Numbered from the stretch's first letter, positions 54,020 through 62,425 are shown. The stretch is DNA of 64,000 bases from Rhodobacterales bacterium (GCA_002746935.1 PDRW01000037.1:21796-85795); one strand, 5' to 3'. Numbers and translations: made by a program. The notes: generated by a model from the letters alone, not told the origin.

Positions 54020-55204
54020 ATGAGCCTGTTCAGCTACAACCTCGACCGCAGCCAGTACCCTGCCGAGGGGCCCGACGGCAAGCTCGAGGTGGATCTCGAG
54101 ACCGGCAAGTTCCTCAAGCTCTGGAACGGCCCCAACCACCCCGGCATCACCGGCAACATGGCGGTGGAAATCACCGTCAACGGCGATGAGGTGGTCGACG
54201 GCAAGGTCCGTGTCGGCTATCTCCACCGCGGCTTCGAAAAGCTGATGGAGCGGCGCAGCTTCATTCAGGTGTTCCCGATCGTCTGCCGGGTCTGCGTGCC
54301 CGAACCCGATTTCAACGAATATTGCTACGCCGCCGCGGTGGAGGAGCTTGCGGGGATCGACGTGCCGGAAGCGGCCCGGTGGATCCGCACGCTGATCCTT
54401 GAAATGGGCCGGTTCAACGCGCTGATGATGGCGGCGGGCGGCATCGGCGGCTCGCTCGGCATGGGGGTGCCCGGCCAATGGGCCACCTATTGCCGCGATC
54501 TGATGCTCGACCGTTTCGAAGAGCTCACCGGCGCCCGGATCTACCACATGTTCATCCTGCCCGGCGGGGTACGCGGCCATCTGCCCGAGGGGTTCGGGGC
54601 CCGCATGGAAGAAACCCTGAAGACCGCCGAAAGCTACATTGCCGATATCGACAAGCTGATGTTCCACAATGCGGTGTTCAAGAAGCGCACCAGGGGGGTC
54701 GGCCATATCGACCCGGCGCTGTTCGACCGCTATGGCGTGACCGGACCCAATGCCCGTGCCGGCGGGGTCGCCAAGGACGTGCGCAAGGATGCGCCCTATC
54801 TGGTCTATGACCAGCTCGATTTCGACGTCACCCTCGAGCCCGACAGCGACATCTGGGCCCGCGCCCGGGTGCGCTTCCGCGAGTTGCTGTCGACGATCGA
54901 CCTGATCCGGCAAGTGCTCGCGAAAATGCCGAAGGACGGGCCGACCATGAGTGCGCTGCCCAATGTGCTGCACTGGACCATCCCGCGCGGCGAGACCTAT
55001 ATCAAGGGCGAGGCGTCGCGCGGCGAATATGGCTACTACATGGTGACCGACGGTTCGGCCTATCCGCGCCGCATCAACGTGCGCGGCCCGAGCTACACCC
55101 ATGCGATGTCGCTCCTCGAGCACCTCCTCCCCGGCACCAACATTGCGGATGTGGCGGTGCTGATGGTGTCGCTCAACATCTATCCGCCCGAGATCGAGAG
55201 GTAG
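54020..55204 (+). CDS. NuoD/large-hydrogenase-like subunit, N-terminal CxxC only (MbxL-like)
   Basis: A 394-residue catalytic-arm subunit of the NuoD/[NiFe]-hydrogenase large-subunit family. The block VGYLHRGFEKLMERRSFIQV leads into VFPIVCRVCVPEPDFNEYCY, where a CxxC (C89, C92) aligns with the N-terminal Ni-binding motif of hydrogenases. The C-terminus, MVSLNIYPPEIER, lacks the second CxxC, so a normal NiFe site cannot form. That places it between hydrogenases and complex I, as in Mbx/Mbs. GGAGGGG precedes ATG 54020 (GTG 54014 possible). Corresponds to MbxL. Confidence 0.9.
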   Translation: MSLFSYNLDRSQYPAEGPDGKLEVDLETGKFLKLWNGPNHPGITGNMAVEITVNGDEVVDGKVRVGYLHRGFEKLMERRSFIQVFPIVCRVCVPEPDFNEYCYAAAVEELAGIDVPEAARWIRTLILEMGRFNALMMAAGGIGGSLGMGVPGQWATYCRDLMLDRFEELTGARIYHMFILPGGVRGHLPEGFGARMEETLKTAESYIADIDKLMFHNAVFKKRTRGVGHIDPALFDRYGVTGPNARAGGVAKDVRKDAPYLVYDQLDFDVTLEPDSDIWARARVRFRELLSTIDLIRQVLAKMPKDGPTMSALPNVLHWTIPRGETYIKGEASRGEYGYYMVTDGSAYPRRINVRGPSYTHAMSLLEHLLPGTNIADVAVLMVSLNIYPPEIER

Positions 55205-55209
55205 GCGAC

Positions 55210-57018
55210 ATGAGCAGTTTGCGCGACGTATTCTCGCCCTTCACCGCCTGGAAACGGGTGGTCGAAACCCCGGTCACCATCAAGCAGCCGATCGGCCGCG
55301 AGGCCGCCGACCGCTACCGCGGCTTCCACCAGAACGATGTGGATCTGTGCATCGGCTGCGGCTCCTGCGAAGACATCTGCCAGAACGCCGCCATCGACAT
55401 GGTGCCGGTGTCGGACCCGAAAGAGGGCGACAGCGGGCTCAGACCCAATATCGACTACGGCCGCTGCTGCTGGTGCGCGCTCTGCGTCGATGTCTGCATG
55501 ACCGGCTCGCTCACCATGTCGAACGAATACACCTGGGTCGATGCCGACCCGGACGCCTTCCGCTTCACGCCTGGGGTGGATGCCAAACCCTGGGACGACA
55601 TGGAAAAGGGCTATGCCCGCCTCGGCGACCGCATGCTCTCCGGGCTTGAGCGGCCGAAAATGGAAGAGATGTCGCCCGAGGCGCGGAGCGACAATTTCGA
55701 CGAGATCGTCGCCGGCTATACCCGCGAACAGGCGGTGCTCGAGGCCGACCGCTGCGTCGAATGTGGCCTCTGCGTCGCTACCTGCCCGGCGCATATGGAC
55801 ATTCCCGACTATATCGCCGCGATCCGCGAGGGCGATTACGACCTCGGCACCCAGATCCTCTACGAGACCAACCCGTTCTCCGAGGTCTGCGGCCGGGTCT
55901 GCACCCATAAATGCGAGAGCGTCTGCGCCGCGGCGCATGAGGGCGAGCCGATCGCCATCCGCTGGCTGAAACGGCATATCATCGACAATGTCTCCGAAGA
56001 GCGCCGCCTCGAGATCGTCGGCCAGCCGGAGGCGGATACCGGCCACAAGATCGCCGTGGTCGGCGCCGGCCCCGCGGGCCTTACCGCGGCTTATGACCTC
56101 GCCCGCATGGGCCACCGGGTGGTGGTCTACGAGGCGCACGACAAGCCCGGCGGCATGATGCGCTACGGCATCCCCGAATACCGTCTGCCTTACGACGCGC
56201 TCGACCGCGACATCGCGGTGATCGAGGCGATGGGTGTCGAGATCAGGACCGGCGTGCGCATCGGCCGGGACATCCCGATGGAGACACTGCGCGATGAAAA
56301 CGACGCCGTGGTGCTCGGCATCGGCCTGCATCTCGGCCGCTCGACCCGGATCCCGGGCTCCGATGGCGAGGGCGTCGAAGCGGCGATCGACCTGCTGGCG
56401 CGGGTGACCGCAGGCAAGGAGGTTCCGGTGCCGGAACATGTCTGCGTGATCGGCGGTGGCAACGTGGCGATGGACATCGCCCGCACCATGGCGCGGCTGC
56501 AAAACCGGAAATACGGCCGGGTCGGTGTCACCGTGACCGCGCTCGAGGATTTCGAAGGCTTCCTCGCCGACAAGGAAGAGGTGGTCGAGAGCTTCGAAGA
56601 GCAGATCGAGATCCTCGACGCGCGCGGGCCGCAGGAGGTCGTCCGTTTCAAGTCGGGCAAGAACAAGGGCAAGGTCAAGGGGTTGCGGACCTGGAAGGTG
56701 ACCTCGATCTTCGACGACAAGGGCCGGTTCTCGCCGCAATATGACGAGGCCGACGAGATGGTGCATCCGGCGGATATGGTGGTCGAGGCCATCGGCCAGT
56801 CGGCCGATGTGTCGCTCTTGGGCGACGAGCTCACCGAGGCGCTCGAATGGGCCCGCGGCCGGATCGCCGCCGATGCTGATGGCTGCACCTCGGAGCCCTG
56901 GCTCTGGGCCGCGGGCGACGCGGTGCACGGGCCCGATGTGATCCATGCCGTCGCCGACGGCCACAAGGTGGCGGCCTCGATCGGTGCGATGCTGCTTGCG
57001 AAAGGGGAGAGGACATGA
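55210..57018 (+). CDS. NuoI-like ferredoxin fused to GltD-type FAD/NAD(P) oxidoreductase
   Basis: A 602-residue iron-sulfur flavoprotein. Residues 40-100 are a NuoI-type double [4Fe-4S] domain: CIGCGSCEDIC (C47-C57) and CCWCALCVDVC (C86-C96). Residues about 180-240 carry the GltD/NfnL-type cluster region: CVECGLCVATC, then CGRVCTHKCESVC. A FAD Rossmann motif KIAVVGAGPAGLTAAYDLA is at 280-298, and an NAD(P) motif VCVIGGGNVAMDIARTMA at 411-428. The end EPWLWAAGDAVHGPDV is the GltD FAD tail. In mbx order this is the MbxN slot, with a pyridine-nucleotide module added. It probably feeds or draws electrons from NAD(P)H. The next gene overlaps by 4 bp. Confidence 0.92.
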   Translation: MSSLRDVFSPFTAWKRVVETPVTIKQPIGREAADRYRGFHQNDVDLCIGCGSCEDICQNAAIDMVPVSDPKEGDSGLRPNIDYGRCCWCALCVDVCMTGSLTMSNEYTWVDADPDAFRFTPGVDAKPWDDMEKGYARLGDRMLSGLERPKMEEMSPEARSDNFDEIVAGYTREQAVLEADRCVECGLCVATCPAHMDIPDYIAAIREGDYDLGTQILYETNPFSEVCGRVCTHKCESVCAAAHEGEPIAIRWLKRHIIDNVSEERRLEIVGQPEADTGHKIAVVGAGPAGLTAAYDLARMGHRVVVYEAHDKPGGMMRYGIPEYRLPYDALDRDIAVIEAMGVEIRTGVRIGRDIPMETLRDENDAVVLGIGLHLGRSTRIPGSDGEGVEAAIDLLARVTAGKEVPVPEHVCVIGGGNVAMDIARTMARLQNRKYGRVGVTVTALEDFEGFLADKEEVVESFEEQIEILDARGPQEVVRFKSGKNKGKVKGLRTWKVTSIFDDKGRFSPQYDEADEMVHPADMVVEAIGQSADVSLLGDELTEALEWARGRIAADADGCTSEPWLWAAGDAVHGPDVIHAVADGHKVAASIGAMLLAKGERT

Positions 57019-57503
57019 GCAAGGCCAGGGCGCTGAGCGAGATGACCACGGCGGAAGAGGTGCTGGAAGCGGTCGCCGAATTTGATCGGGTGGCGCATGA
57101 GTTCTATCTGGATCTGATCCCGAAAGTGTCGAAAAGCATCCGCTACATCGTCGAGGAGTTGGCGCAGGCGGAGCTTGAACATATCGTCAGGATCCGCACG
57201 CTTGCCCAATCCGACGAGATGGCCGGGCACATGAAGGACGCGATCAGACGCCCCGAGGCGGACCGCCGCTTTTCCGCCGCGATTCAGACGCCGGATCTGG
57301 GCGACAAGCCGGACGACCAGGACGTGCTGCGCTATGCGCTGTCGCTGGAGCAGGTGGCGATCGACGAATATACCGAACTTGCCGCCAATACCCCACCGGG
57401 CCCGTTGCACGAGGTTTTCAGCTATCTCGCCAACGAGGAGATGAAGCACAAGTCCGAAGTCGAGGCGCTTTACTACGAGATCGTGCATTCGGGCGGGGTT
57501 TGA
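57015..57503 (+). CDS. Rubrerythrin/ferritin-like diiron protein
   Basis: A 162-residue all-helical protein. Diiron-ligand patterns are visible: EFDRVAHEFYLDLI and ELAQAELEHIVRI (ExxH) in the first helix pair, SLEQVAIDEYTEL and LANEEMKHKSEVEALYYEIV (ExxH) in the second. No rubredoxin domain is present. It is coupled to the NuoI-GltD gene by an ATGA overlap, so it is part of the operon. It may protect the complex from peroxide or oxygen, or be an electron partner; the role is unknown. Confidence 0.85.
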   Translation: MSKARALSEMTTAEEVLEAVAEFDRVAHEFYLDLIPKVSKSIRYIVEELAQAELEHIVRIRTLAQSDEMAGHMKDAIRRPEADRRFSAAIQTPDLGDKPDDQDVLRYALSLEQVAIDEYTELAANTPPGPLHEVFSYLANEEMKHKSEVEALYYEIVHSGGV

Positions 57504-57897
57504 GCGCGGGCGGCGCGGCCGTTGCCGGCGGCAGGACGATTCGGCTGCGCGCGAACAGACTGGCGCGCCCCGGTCGATTCCGGCCCGGACCGGGCGGGAA
57601 ATGACCGCAAACGTGCCGGGTTTCGGCGCCTTTTCGCCCTTTCCCGGCCACAGTGGAGGGCCCGGGGCGGCGGGCTGCGCCCGGTTGTGTCGGAATCTGT
57701 GAAGGTGCTCAGGATTCTTTCGCCAAATGGGTTGGCTCGCAAGGCGGCATCTCTATAGTCGGGTGTTACTTTTACAACTCGAATCGCACCGGAAGGGCTG
57801 AAAGTGCTGTTCGGGCGGGTTTAACCCCCGTCCGAGGGCCGGTAAGCTTTGCCCTGCTGCCGGGGCGCAGAGGATTTGCTCAAGGGACCGAGGACAC
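57504..57897. other. Intergenic region
   Basis: 394 bp without a gene. The first part is GC-rich and could terminate the preceding operon, but I see no clear hairpin. The stretch 57680-57790 is AT-richer (for example TTACTTTTACAACTCGAATC) and may hold the promoter of the secreted-protein pair that follows. Confidence 0.4.
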
Positions 57898-59646
57898 ATG
57901 AAAATTGGGGGATTCCGGCGCCGGACCGGGCTCGGGGCCGCTATGGCCATCATTATTGCCGGACAAGGTGCTGTTGGCGAGGGTATTGCGGCGCCTGACG
58001 AGGCGACGCTGGCGGCCCAATGGGCGAGCTACACGGGCGATTCCGTGGCGTCCGTCATCGAATTCGCCCCGATGCGCGCGGTGATGGAAGAGACCGGCAG
58101 CGATGGCGCGACCTACCGGCTGACCTCGATGCACCCGGGCGTGAACCGCTGGTATCTGCTGGAGACCACCAGCGCCGGGGGTGCCTACAACAGCTGGCAT
58201 TTCGAAAACGGCGATGCAAAGACCTGGGTGGTCTCGCTCAGCGATGACGACACGCCCGCGCTGCTGATCGAGGGCAATGGCGAGCGCCACCGCTGCACCC
58301 CCTGGGCGGGCGATGTGCCGGAGCTCGGCGCTGCCGCCAACAGCGGGCTGCCCTATGCGCCGGTCTGCGGCGGGCGGCTTTATCTGCGCAACCGGGTGCA
58401 GGGCTCGAAGACCAACCGCGAGGCGGTGTCGGACTTTCTGCGCAACAATGTGGTCTTCGGCGACAAGCTGGTGAATCTGATCAAGGGCACCTTCTTCGAA
58501 GATGCCTTCCTGGAGACATCGGCCTTCGGCGGGGAGGTGGACGAAACCGGCGCGCTGGTGGCGGCGCTGGGCCAGGCCGATCTCGACCGCACCCCGGCGA
58601 TGCGCACCCAGATGGGCCTGCCGGTGGAAGGCGCCGCGGAGGGGATGCAGGCGGGTTCGTGGTACAAGGTCGAGGGCTCCGAGGGGGTCTTTGCCTCGGT
58701 GGTGCAGCCGGGCATGGTGTCGGACGCGGTGATGCGCTCGGGCGGCCATGCCAACGGGCTCGACGGCGTGGAGCGCGGGGCCGACGTGTATCTTGTGGCC
58801 TTTGACCTCTCGCGCTACGAAATCGGCTATGAGCTTGGCACCGATCACCCGAACCTTGGCTGGTCGTCACGGCCGCAGCGGTCGGGGGCGGATTACAAGC
58901 TCCCCGGCCCGGACGGGTTCGACAGCCCGGCCCCTCTGGTGCGCAACGGCATGTTGCCGCCGCCGCTGCTGCCGCGGGTCGTGGCCGCCTGGGCCGGTGG
59001 CTTCAAACGCGACCATGGGGCCTTCCGCTTCGGCGATTACGCGGGCTTCAACCGCGGCCACCATTACGGCTTCCTGTCCAACGGCGTGACCTTCTCGCGG
59101 CTGCGCGAAAACCTCGCGACCATCTATGTCACCACCGACGGCGACGTGGGCATGAAAACCTGGACCGAGGGCGACGAGGCGATGGTGCCGAAGCTCGCCT
59201 ATGCCCGGCAGAACGGCGTGCCGATCGTCGAGCGCGATGCCGAAGGCGTGGTGCGGGTTGGTGACCGGGTGAATTCCTGGGGCGGCGGCAACTGGTCGGG
59301 CTCGGCGGATGCGCAGTTGCGCACCCTGCGCTCGGGCATGTGCCTGCGCGAAAACGAGGGCAAGCGCTTCCTGATCTACGGCTATTTCTCCTCCGTCACG
59401 CCGTCGGCGATGGCGCGGGTGTTTCAGGCCTATGGTTGCGACTATGCGATGCTGCTCGACATGAACTCGCCGGAACTGACCTACATGGCCTATTTCCAGC
59501 AAAACGCGCGGGGCGACGGCGTGATCGGCGCGCATCTCAGCCGGTTGATGAAGGACAGCGACCCCTACCTTGCCGGTGGTCAGGTGCCGCGTTTCGTGAA
59601 TTTCTCGGACAACCGGGATTTCATCTACCTGTTGCGCAAGGAGTGA
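57898..59646 (+). CDS. Exported protein of unknown function, weakly phosphodiester-glycosidase-like
   Basis: A 582-residue protein with a signal peptide or N-anchor (RRRTGLGAAMAIIIAGQGAVGE). I do not recognise it firmly. The C-terminal region (about 355-560) has a pattern faintly like NAGPA-type phosphodiester glycosidases: a Gly-rich GFKRDHGAFRFGDYAGF, GFLSNGVTF, and late YGCDYAMLLDMNSPEL followed by the terminal NFSDNRDFIYLLRKE. The N-terminal half has alternating beta character and two Cys (CTPW, VCGGRLYL). The next gene starts 5 bp after its stop, so the two are an operon pair and probably act together outside the cytoplasm. Confidence 0.6.
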   Translation: MKIGGFRRRTGLGAAMAIIIAGQGAVGEGIAAPDEATLAAQWASYTGDSVASVIEFAPMRAVMEETGSDGATYRLTSMHPGVNRWYLLETTSAGGAYNSWHFENGDAKTWVVSLSDDDTPALLIEGNGERHRCTPWAGDVPELGAAANSGLPYAPVCGGRLYLRNRVQGSKTNREAVSDFLRNNVVFGDKLVNLIKGTFFEDAFLETSAFGGEVDETGALVAALGQADLDRTPAMRTQMGLPVEGAAEGMQAGSWYKVEGSEGVFASVVQPGMVSDAVMRSGGHANGLDGVERGADVYLVAFDLSRYEIGYELGTDHPNLGWSSRPQRSGADYKLPGPDGFDSPAPLVRNGMLPPPLLPRVVAAWAGGFKRDHGAFRFGDYAGFNRGHHYGFLSNGVTFSRLRENLATIYVTTDGDVGMKTWTEGDEAMVPKLAYARQNGVPIVERDAEGVVRVGDRVNSWGGGNWSGSADAQLRTLRSGMCLRENEGKRFLIYGYFSSVTPSAMARVFQAYGCDYAMLLDMNSPELTYMAYFQQNARGDGVIGAHLSRLMKDSDPYLAGGQVPRFVNFSDNRDFIYLLRKE

Positions 59647-59651
59647 TGCCG

Positions 59652-60641
59652 ATGGCTTTGAAATGGAAGGCCCTGGCGCTCGGGCTTGCCCTCGGGCTGG
59701 CGGCGCCTGCCGCCGCCGGGGCCGAGACGCTGGCCGGGAACAACGAGGCGATGTTTGCGCTGATGCAGAAGGCCCGCGGGGTGTCTTCGGGCGAAATCGC
59801 GGCGATCCGGCAGATCTTCGAGGCCTCGGGCCGGGCCGGGCAGGGCAACCCGGCGATCACCCGCCACCCGATGACGCCGGAACAGGCGCAGGCGAAACTG
59901 CCGCAGGACGCGCTGGAATACTACCGCAACGCCGAATTCGAGCGCATCTGCGGCGAGAAATACATGGCGCCGCTCTACGACCCGGCCACCCAGAAGCCTT
60001 CGGACGCGAAGGTTTGCGTCGACATGTTCGAATACCCGAACGTGCCGCTTGCCTATCCGGTGACATGGATCACCGCCCGCGAGGCGGCCGAGGTCTGCTG
60101 GGCCGAGGGCAAGCGGATGGGCGATGCCCATGAATGGGAAGGTGCCGCCGCCGGGGCGCTGCTGGAGCCCGACTACCGCTTCGACATCGGCACGCCTCAG
60201 GGGATGCGCGCGGCCCACAATGCGAAATGGGGCCCGTCGAAGAGCTGGACCTATGGCCCGGCCTGGCAGCGCGGGATCTGCGCCCAGAATTCGTCGAAAT
60301 CGCCGGGTTGCAACGGCGGCTCCTGGACAGGCTGCGGCTCCAACACCTATCCGGCCGGCAGTTTCCCGAATTGCAGATCGGCGCTCGGGGTCTACGACCT
60401 CGAAGGCAATGCCGCCGAGCACATGAACCTGCCGCTGGCGCCGGACCAGATGGCCTCGCGCGGCTCGCGCAGCCTCGGCGTGACCGAGATGAAGGGCTCG
60501 TGGTTCATCTGGGACAAGGTGCGCGCGCATCAGGAATGGGCCCGCTGGCGGGCGCCGTTCTGGCACGGCACCCGGGTGCTCGCCCGCAATTCGCATTCGA
60601 ACTACCACCTCGGCTTTCGCTGTTTCAAGGATGTGAAATAG
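59652..60641 (+). CDS. Exported SUMF1/FGE-like domain protein
   Basis: A 329-residue exported protein (signal LALGLALGLAAPAAAGAE). The C-terminal two thirds fit the formylglycine-generating-enzyme-like (SUMF1) fold: VCVDMFEYPNVPLAYPVTWI, AAEVCWAEGKRMGDAHEWEG, GVYDLEGNAAEHMNLPL and YHLGFRCFKD. Many SUMF1-fold proteins are not catalytic FGEs; the paired active-site Cys of true FGE cannot be placed with certainty here, although six Cys lie between about residues 210 and 245. AAGGAG 8 nt before ATG 59652 fixes that start over the ATG at 59646. Coupled to the preceding exported protein. Confidence 0.75.
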   Translation: MALKWKALALGLALGLAAPAAAGAETLAGNNEAMFALMQKARGVSSGEIAAIRQIFEASGRAGQGNPAITRHPMTPEQAQAKLPQDALEYYRNAEFERICGEKYMAPLYDPATQKPSDAKVCVDMFEYPNVPLAYPVTWITAREAAEVCWAEGKRMGDAHEWEGAAAGALLEPDYRFDIGTPQGMRAAHNAKWGPSKSWTYGPAWQRGICAQNSSKSPGCNGGSWTGCGSNTYPAGSFPNCRSALGVYDLEGNAAEHMNLPLAPDQMASRGSRSLGVTEMKGSWFIWDKVRAHQEWARWRAPFWHGTRVLARNSHSNYHLGFRCFKDVK

Positions 60642-60784
60642 CTGCCGGAGCGCGGCCGCGCCCATGGAACTGCCGCCTCCGGTCTGATGGCGGAAACCCG
60701 CACCGCTTCCGGGCCGGAACATAGCTGACGGAAGTGGGCCTGTTCCCGAAATCCGCGAAGCATCAGCGCAAGATCAAGGACACA

Positions 60785-60822
60785 TGGCGTAACGGCGGGA
60801 TCAGAGTTCCACCGTTACGCCA
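60785..60822. promoter_or_regulatory. Inverted repeat upstream of nanE, probable operator
   Basis: TGGCGTAACGG (60785-60795) and CCGTTACGCCA (60812-60822) are a perfect 11-bp inverted repeat with a 16-nt spacer. It ends 21 bp before the nanE start and overlaps the likely transcript start. It fits two half-sites for a dimeric repressor of the nan genes (RpiR- or GntR-type regulators are common), or a hairpin in the leader. The regulator gene is not in the window. Confidence 0.6.
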
Positions 60823-60843
60823 TACCAGCCGAAAGGACATGAC

Positions 60844-61533
60844 ATGGACATGCTCAACCGCCTGCAAGGCGGGCTCGTGGTTTCCTGCCAGCCGGTCGAT
60901 GACGGGCCGATGGACGACCCGCGCATCACCGCCGCAATGGCCTGTGCCGCCGAAGCGGGGGGGGCCGCGGGGCTGCGCATCGAGGGCTGTGACAACCTCG
61001 CCGCGGTGCGTCCGCTGACCCGGCTGCCGATCATCGGGCTGATCAAGCGCGACCTGCCCGACAGCGCGGTCCGCATTACCCCCTGGCTCGAAGATGTGGC
61101 GGCGCTGGCCGAAGCCGGGGCCGACATCATCGCCTATGACGCCACCCAGCGGCCGCGCCCGGTCGGGACGGCCGCGCTGGCGGCGGCGATCACCGCCGCC
61201 GGGCGGCTCGCGATGGCCGATTGCGCCCGGCTGGCCGACGGCGAACAGGCGCTGCGCGAGGGGGCCGCGATCATCGGCACCACGCTGTCGGGCTATGCCT
61301 ATGACATCGCCGCTCCCACGGCCGCCCCCGACCTGGAACTGATCCGGCAATTCGCGGCGCTGGGCGGCTTCGTGATGGCCGAAGGCCGGCTGAACCGCCC
61401 TGAGCTTGCCCGCGAAGCGATGGCGGCGGGGGCCGATTGCGCCACGGTCGGTTCGGCGATCACCCGGATCGAGCACAGCACCGGCTGGTTTGCCGAAGCG
61501 GTGAAGGCGGGGACCGATGCGCGCGGACGGTAA
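60844..61533 (+). CDS. nanE: N-acetylmannosamine-6-phosphate 2-epimerase
   Basis: NanE converts ManNAc-6-phosphate to GlcNAc-6-phosphate in cytosolic sialic-acid catabolism. The 229-residue TIM-barrel product has LVVSCQPVDDGPMDD near the start, the catalytic-Lys block GLIKRDLPDSAVRITP, DIIAYDATQRPRP, GAAIIGTTLSGYA and VMAEGRLNRPELAREAMAAG (with the catalytic Glu), then TVGSAITRIEH. AAAGGA lies 6 nt before ATG 60844. It overlaps nanK by 17 bp. Confidence 0.93.
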   Translation: MDMLNRLQGGLVVSCQPVDDGPMDDPRITAAMACAAEAGGAAGLRIEGCDNLAAVRPLTRLPIIGLIKRDLPDSAVRITPWLEDVAALAEAGADIIAYDATQRPRPVGTAALAAAITAAGRLAMADCARLADGEQALREGAAIIGTTLSGYAYDIAAPTAAPDLELIRQFAALGGFVMAEGRLNRPELAREAMAAGADCATVGSAITRIEHSTGWFAEAVKAGTDARGR

Positions 61534-62425
61534 TCCGGCTTCGGTTCCGGGGCCAAGCGGTCTGGCGGTCGATTTCGGCGGCACCAAGATCGCCGCGACG
61601 CGGCTGCGCGAGGGCGAGGTTGACGGTGCTCGTGAAGTGGCCACCGACGGTGACGCCACCCCGGCGGCGCAGCTCGATGCCATTGAAGACCTGCTCGCCA
61701 GCCTCGCGCTGAAGCCCGATGACCGGGTTGGCGTGGCGGTGGCGGGGCGGGTCGATGCCGCGGGCCGCTGGCACGCGCTCAACACCGAGACCCTTGCCCA
61801 AATCACCCGGGTGCCGTTGCGCGCGGCGCTGAGCGCGCGGCTCAGCCGGCCGGTGCGGGTCGAAAACGACGCCACCGCCGCGGCGATTGGCGAGTATCAT
61901 TTCGGTGCCGGGCGCGGGACACGCAATTTCGCCTTCCTCACAGTGTCGACCGGGGTTGGCGGCGGGCTGATCCTGGATGGCCGGCCGGTGGTCTCGGCCT
62001 CTGGGCTCGCGGGCCACGTTGGCTTTACCACCTCGACGCTGGCCGACCGGCGCTGCGGGTCGGGGCGGATGAACACGGTCGAAAGCCGGGCCAGCGGACG
62101 GGCGATTGCGGCCTATGCGGCCGCGGCGGGGTATCCGGGGCTGAGCGCGAAACAGGTCTATGAGGCCAATCTTTCGGGGGAGGGCTGGGCGCGTGCGCTG
62201 ATCGACACCAGCGCCGCCGCGGTGGCGGAGCTTTGCGCCAACCTGAAATCGCTCATCGACCCCGACCGGATCGCGATCGGCGGCAGTATCGGGCTGGCGG
62301 AGGGTTATATCGACCGGGTGCGGGCGCATCTCGCCGGGGAGCCGGAAATCTTCCGGGTGCCGGTGGTGCCCACCGGTCTCGGGCGTGCCTCGGCACTCTA
62401 TGGGGTGCTTGCGGACCGGGACTGA
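61517..62425 (+). CDS. nanK: N-acetylmannosamine kinase-like ROK protein
   Basis: NanK phosphorylates ManNAc to the NanE substrate. The 302-residue ROK-family product has the phosphate loop LAVDFGGTKIAATRL, the substrate block VRVENDATAAAIGEYHFGAG, the second loop STGVGGGLILDG and GHVGFTT. The zinc motif of ROK proteins (CxCGxxGCxE) is degenerate: RCGSGRMNTVES retains one of the Cys. Asp in END (catalytic) is kept. Zinc is structural in the family, so activity is still possible. Overlap with nanE supports the assignment over other ROK kinases. Confidence 0.85.
   Translation: MRADGNPASVPGPSGLAVDFGGTKIAATRLREGEVDGAREVATDGDATPAAQLDAIEDLLASLALKPDDRVGVAVAGRVDAAGRWHALNTETLAQITRVPLRAALSARLSRPVRVENDATAAAIGEYHFGAGRGTRNFAFLTVSTGVGGGLILDGRPVVSASGLAGHVGFTTSTLADRRCGSGRMNTVESRASGRAIAAYAAAAGYPGLSAKQVYEANLSGEGWARALIDTSAAAVAELCANLKSLIDPDRIAIGGSIGLAEGYIDRVRAHLAGEPEIFRVPVVPTGLGRASALYGVLADRD

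Noticed and set aside
54020-55204. [NiFe]-hydrogenase large subunit
   Set aside because: Only the N-terminal CxxC is present; the C-terminal Ni-binding CxxC is absent.
46255-57503. Ordinary respiratory complex I (nuo) operon
   Set aside because: NuoA, E, F, G, J are missing and Mrp subunits E, F, G, B, C are present; order matches mbx, not nuo.
59652-60641. Classical sulfatase-activating FGE
   Set aside because: No sulfatase gene is nearby, the protein is exported, and the paired active-site Cys could not be placed.
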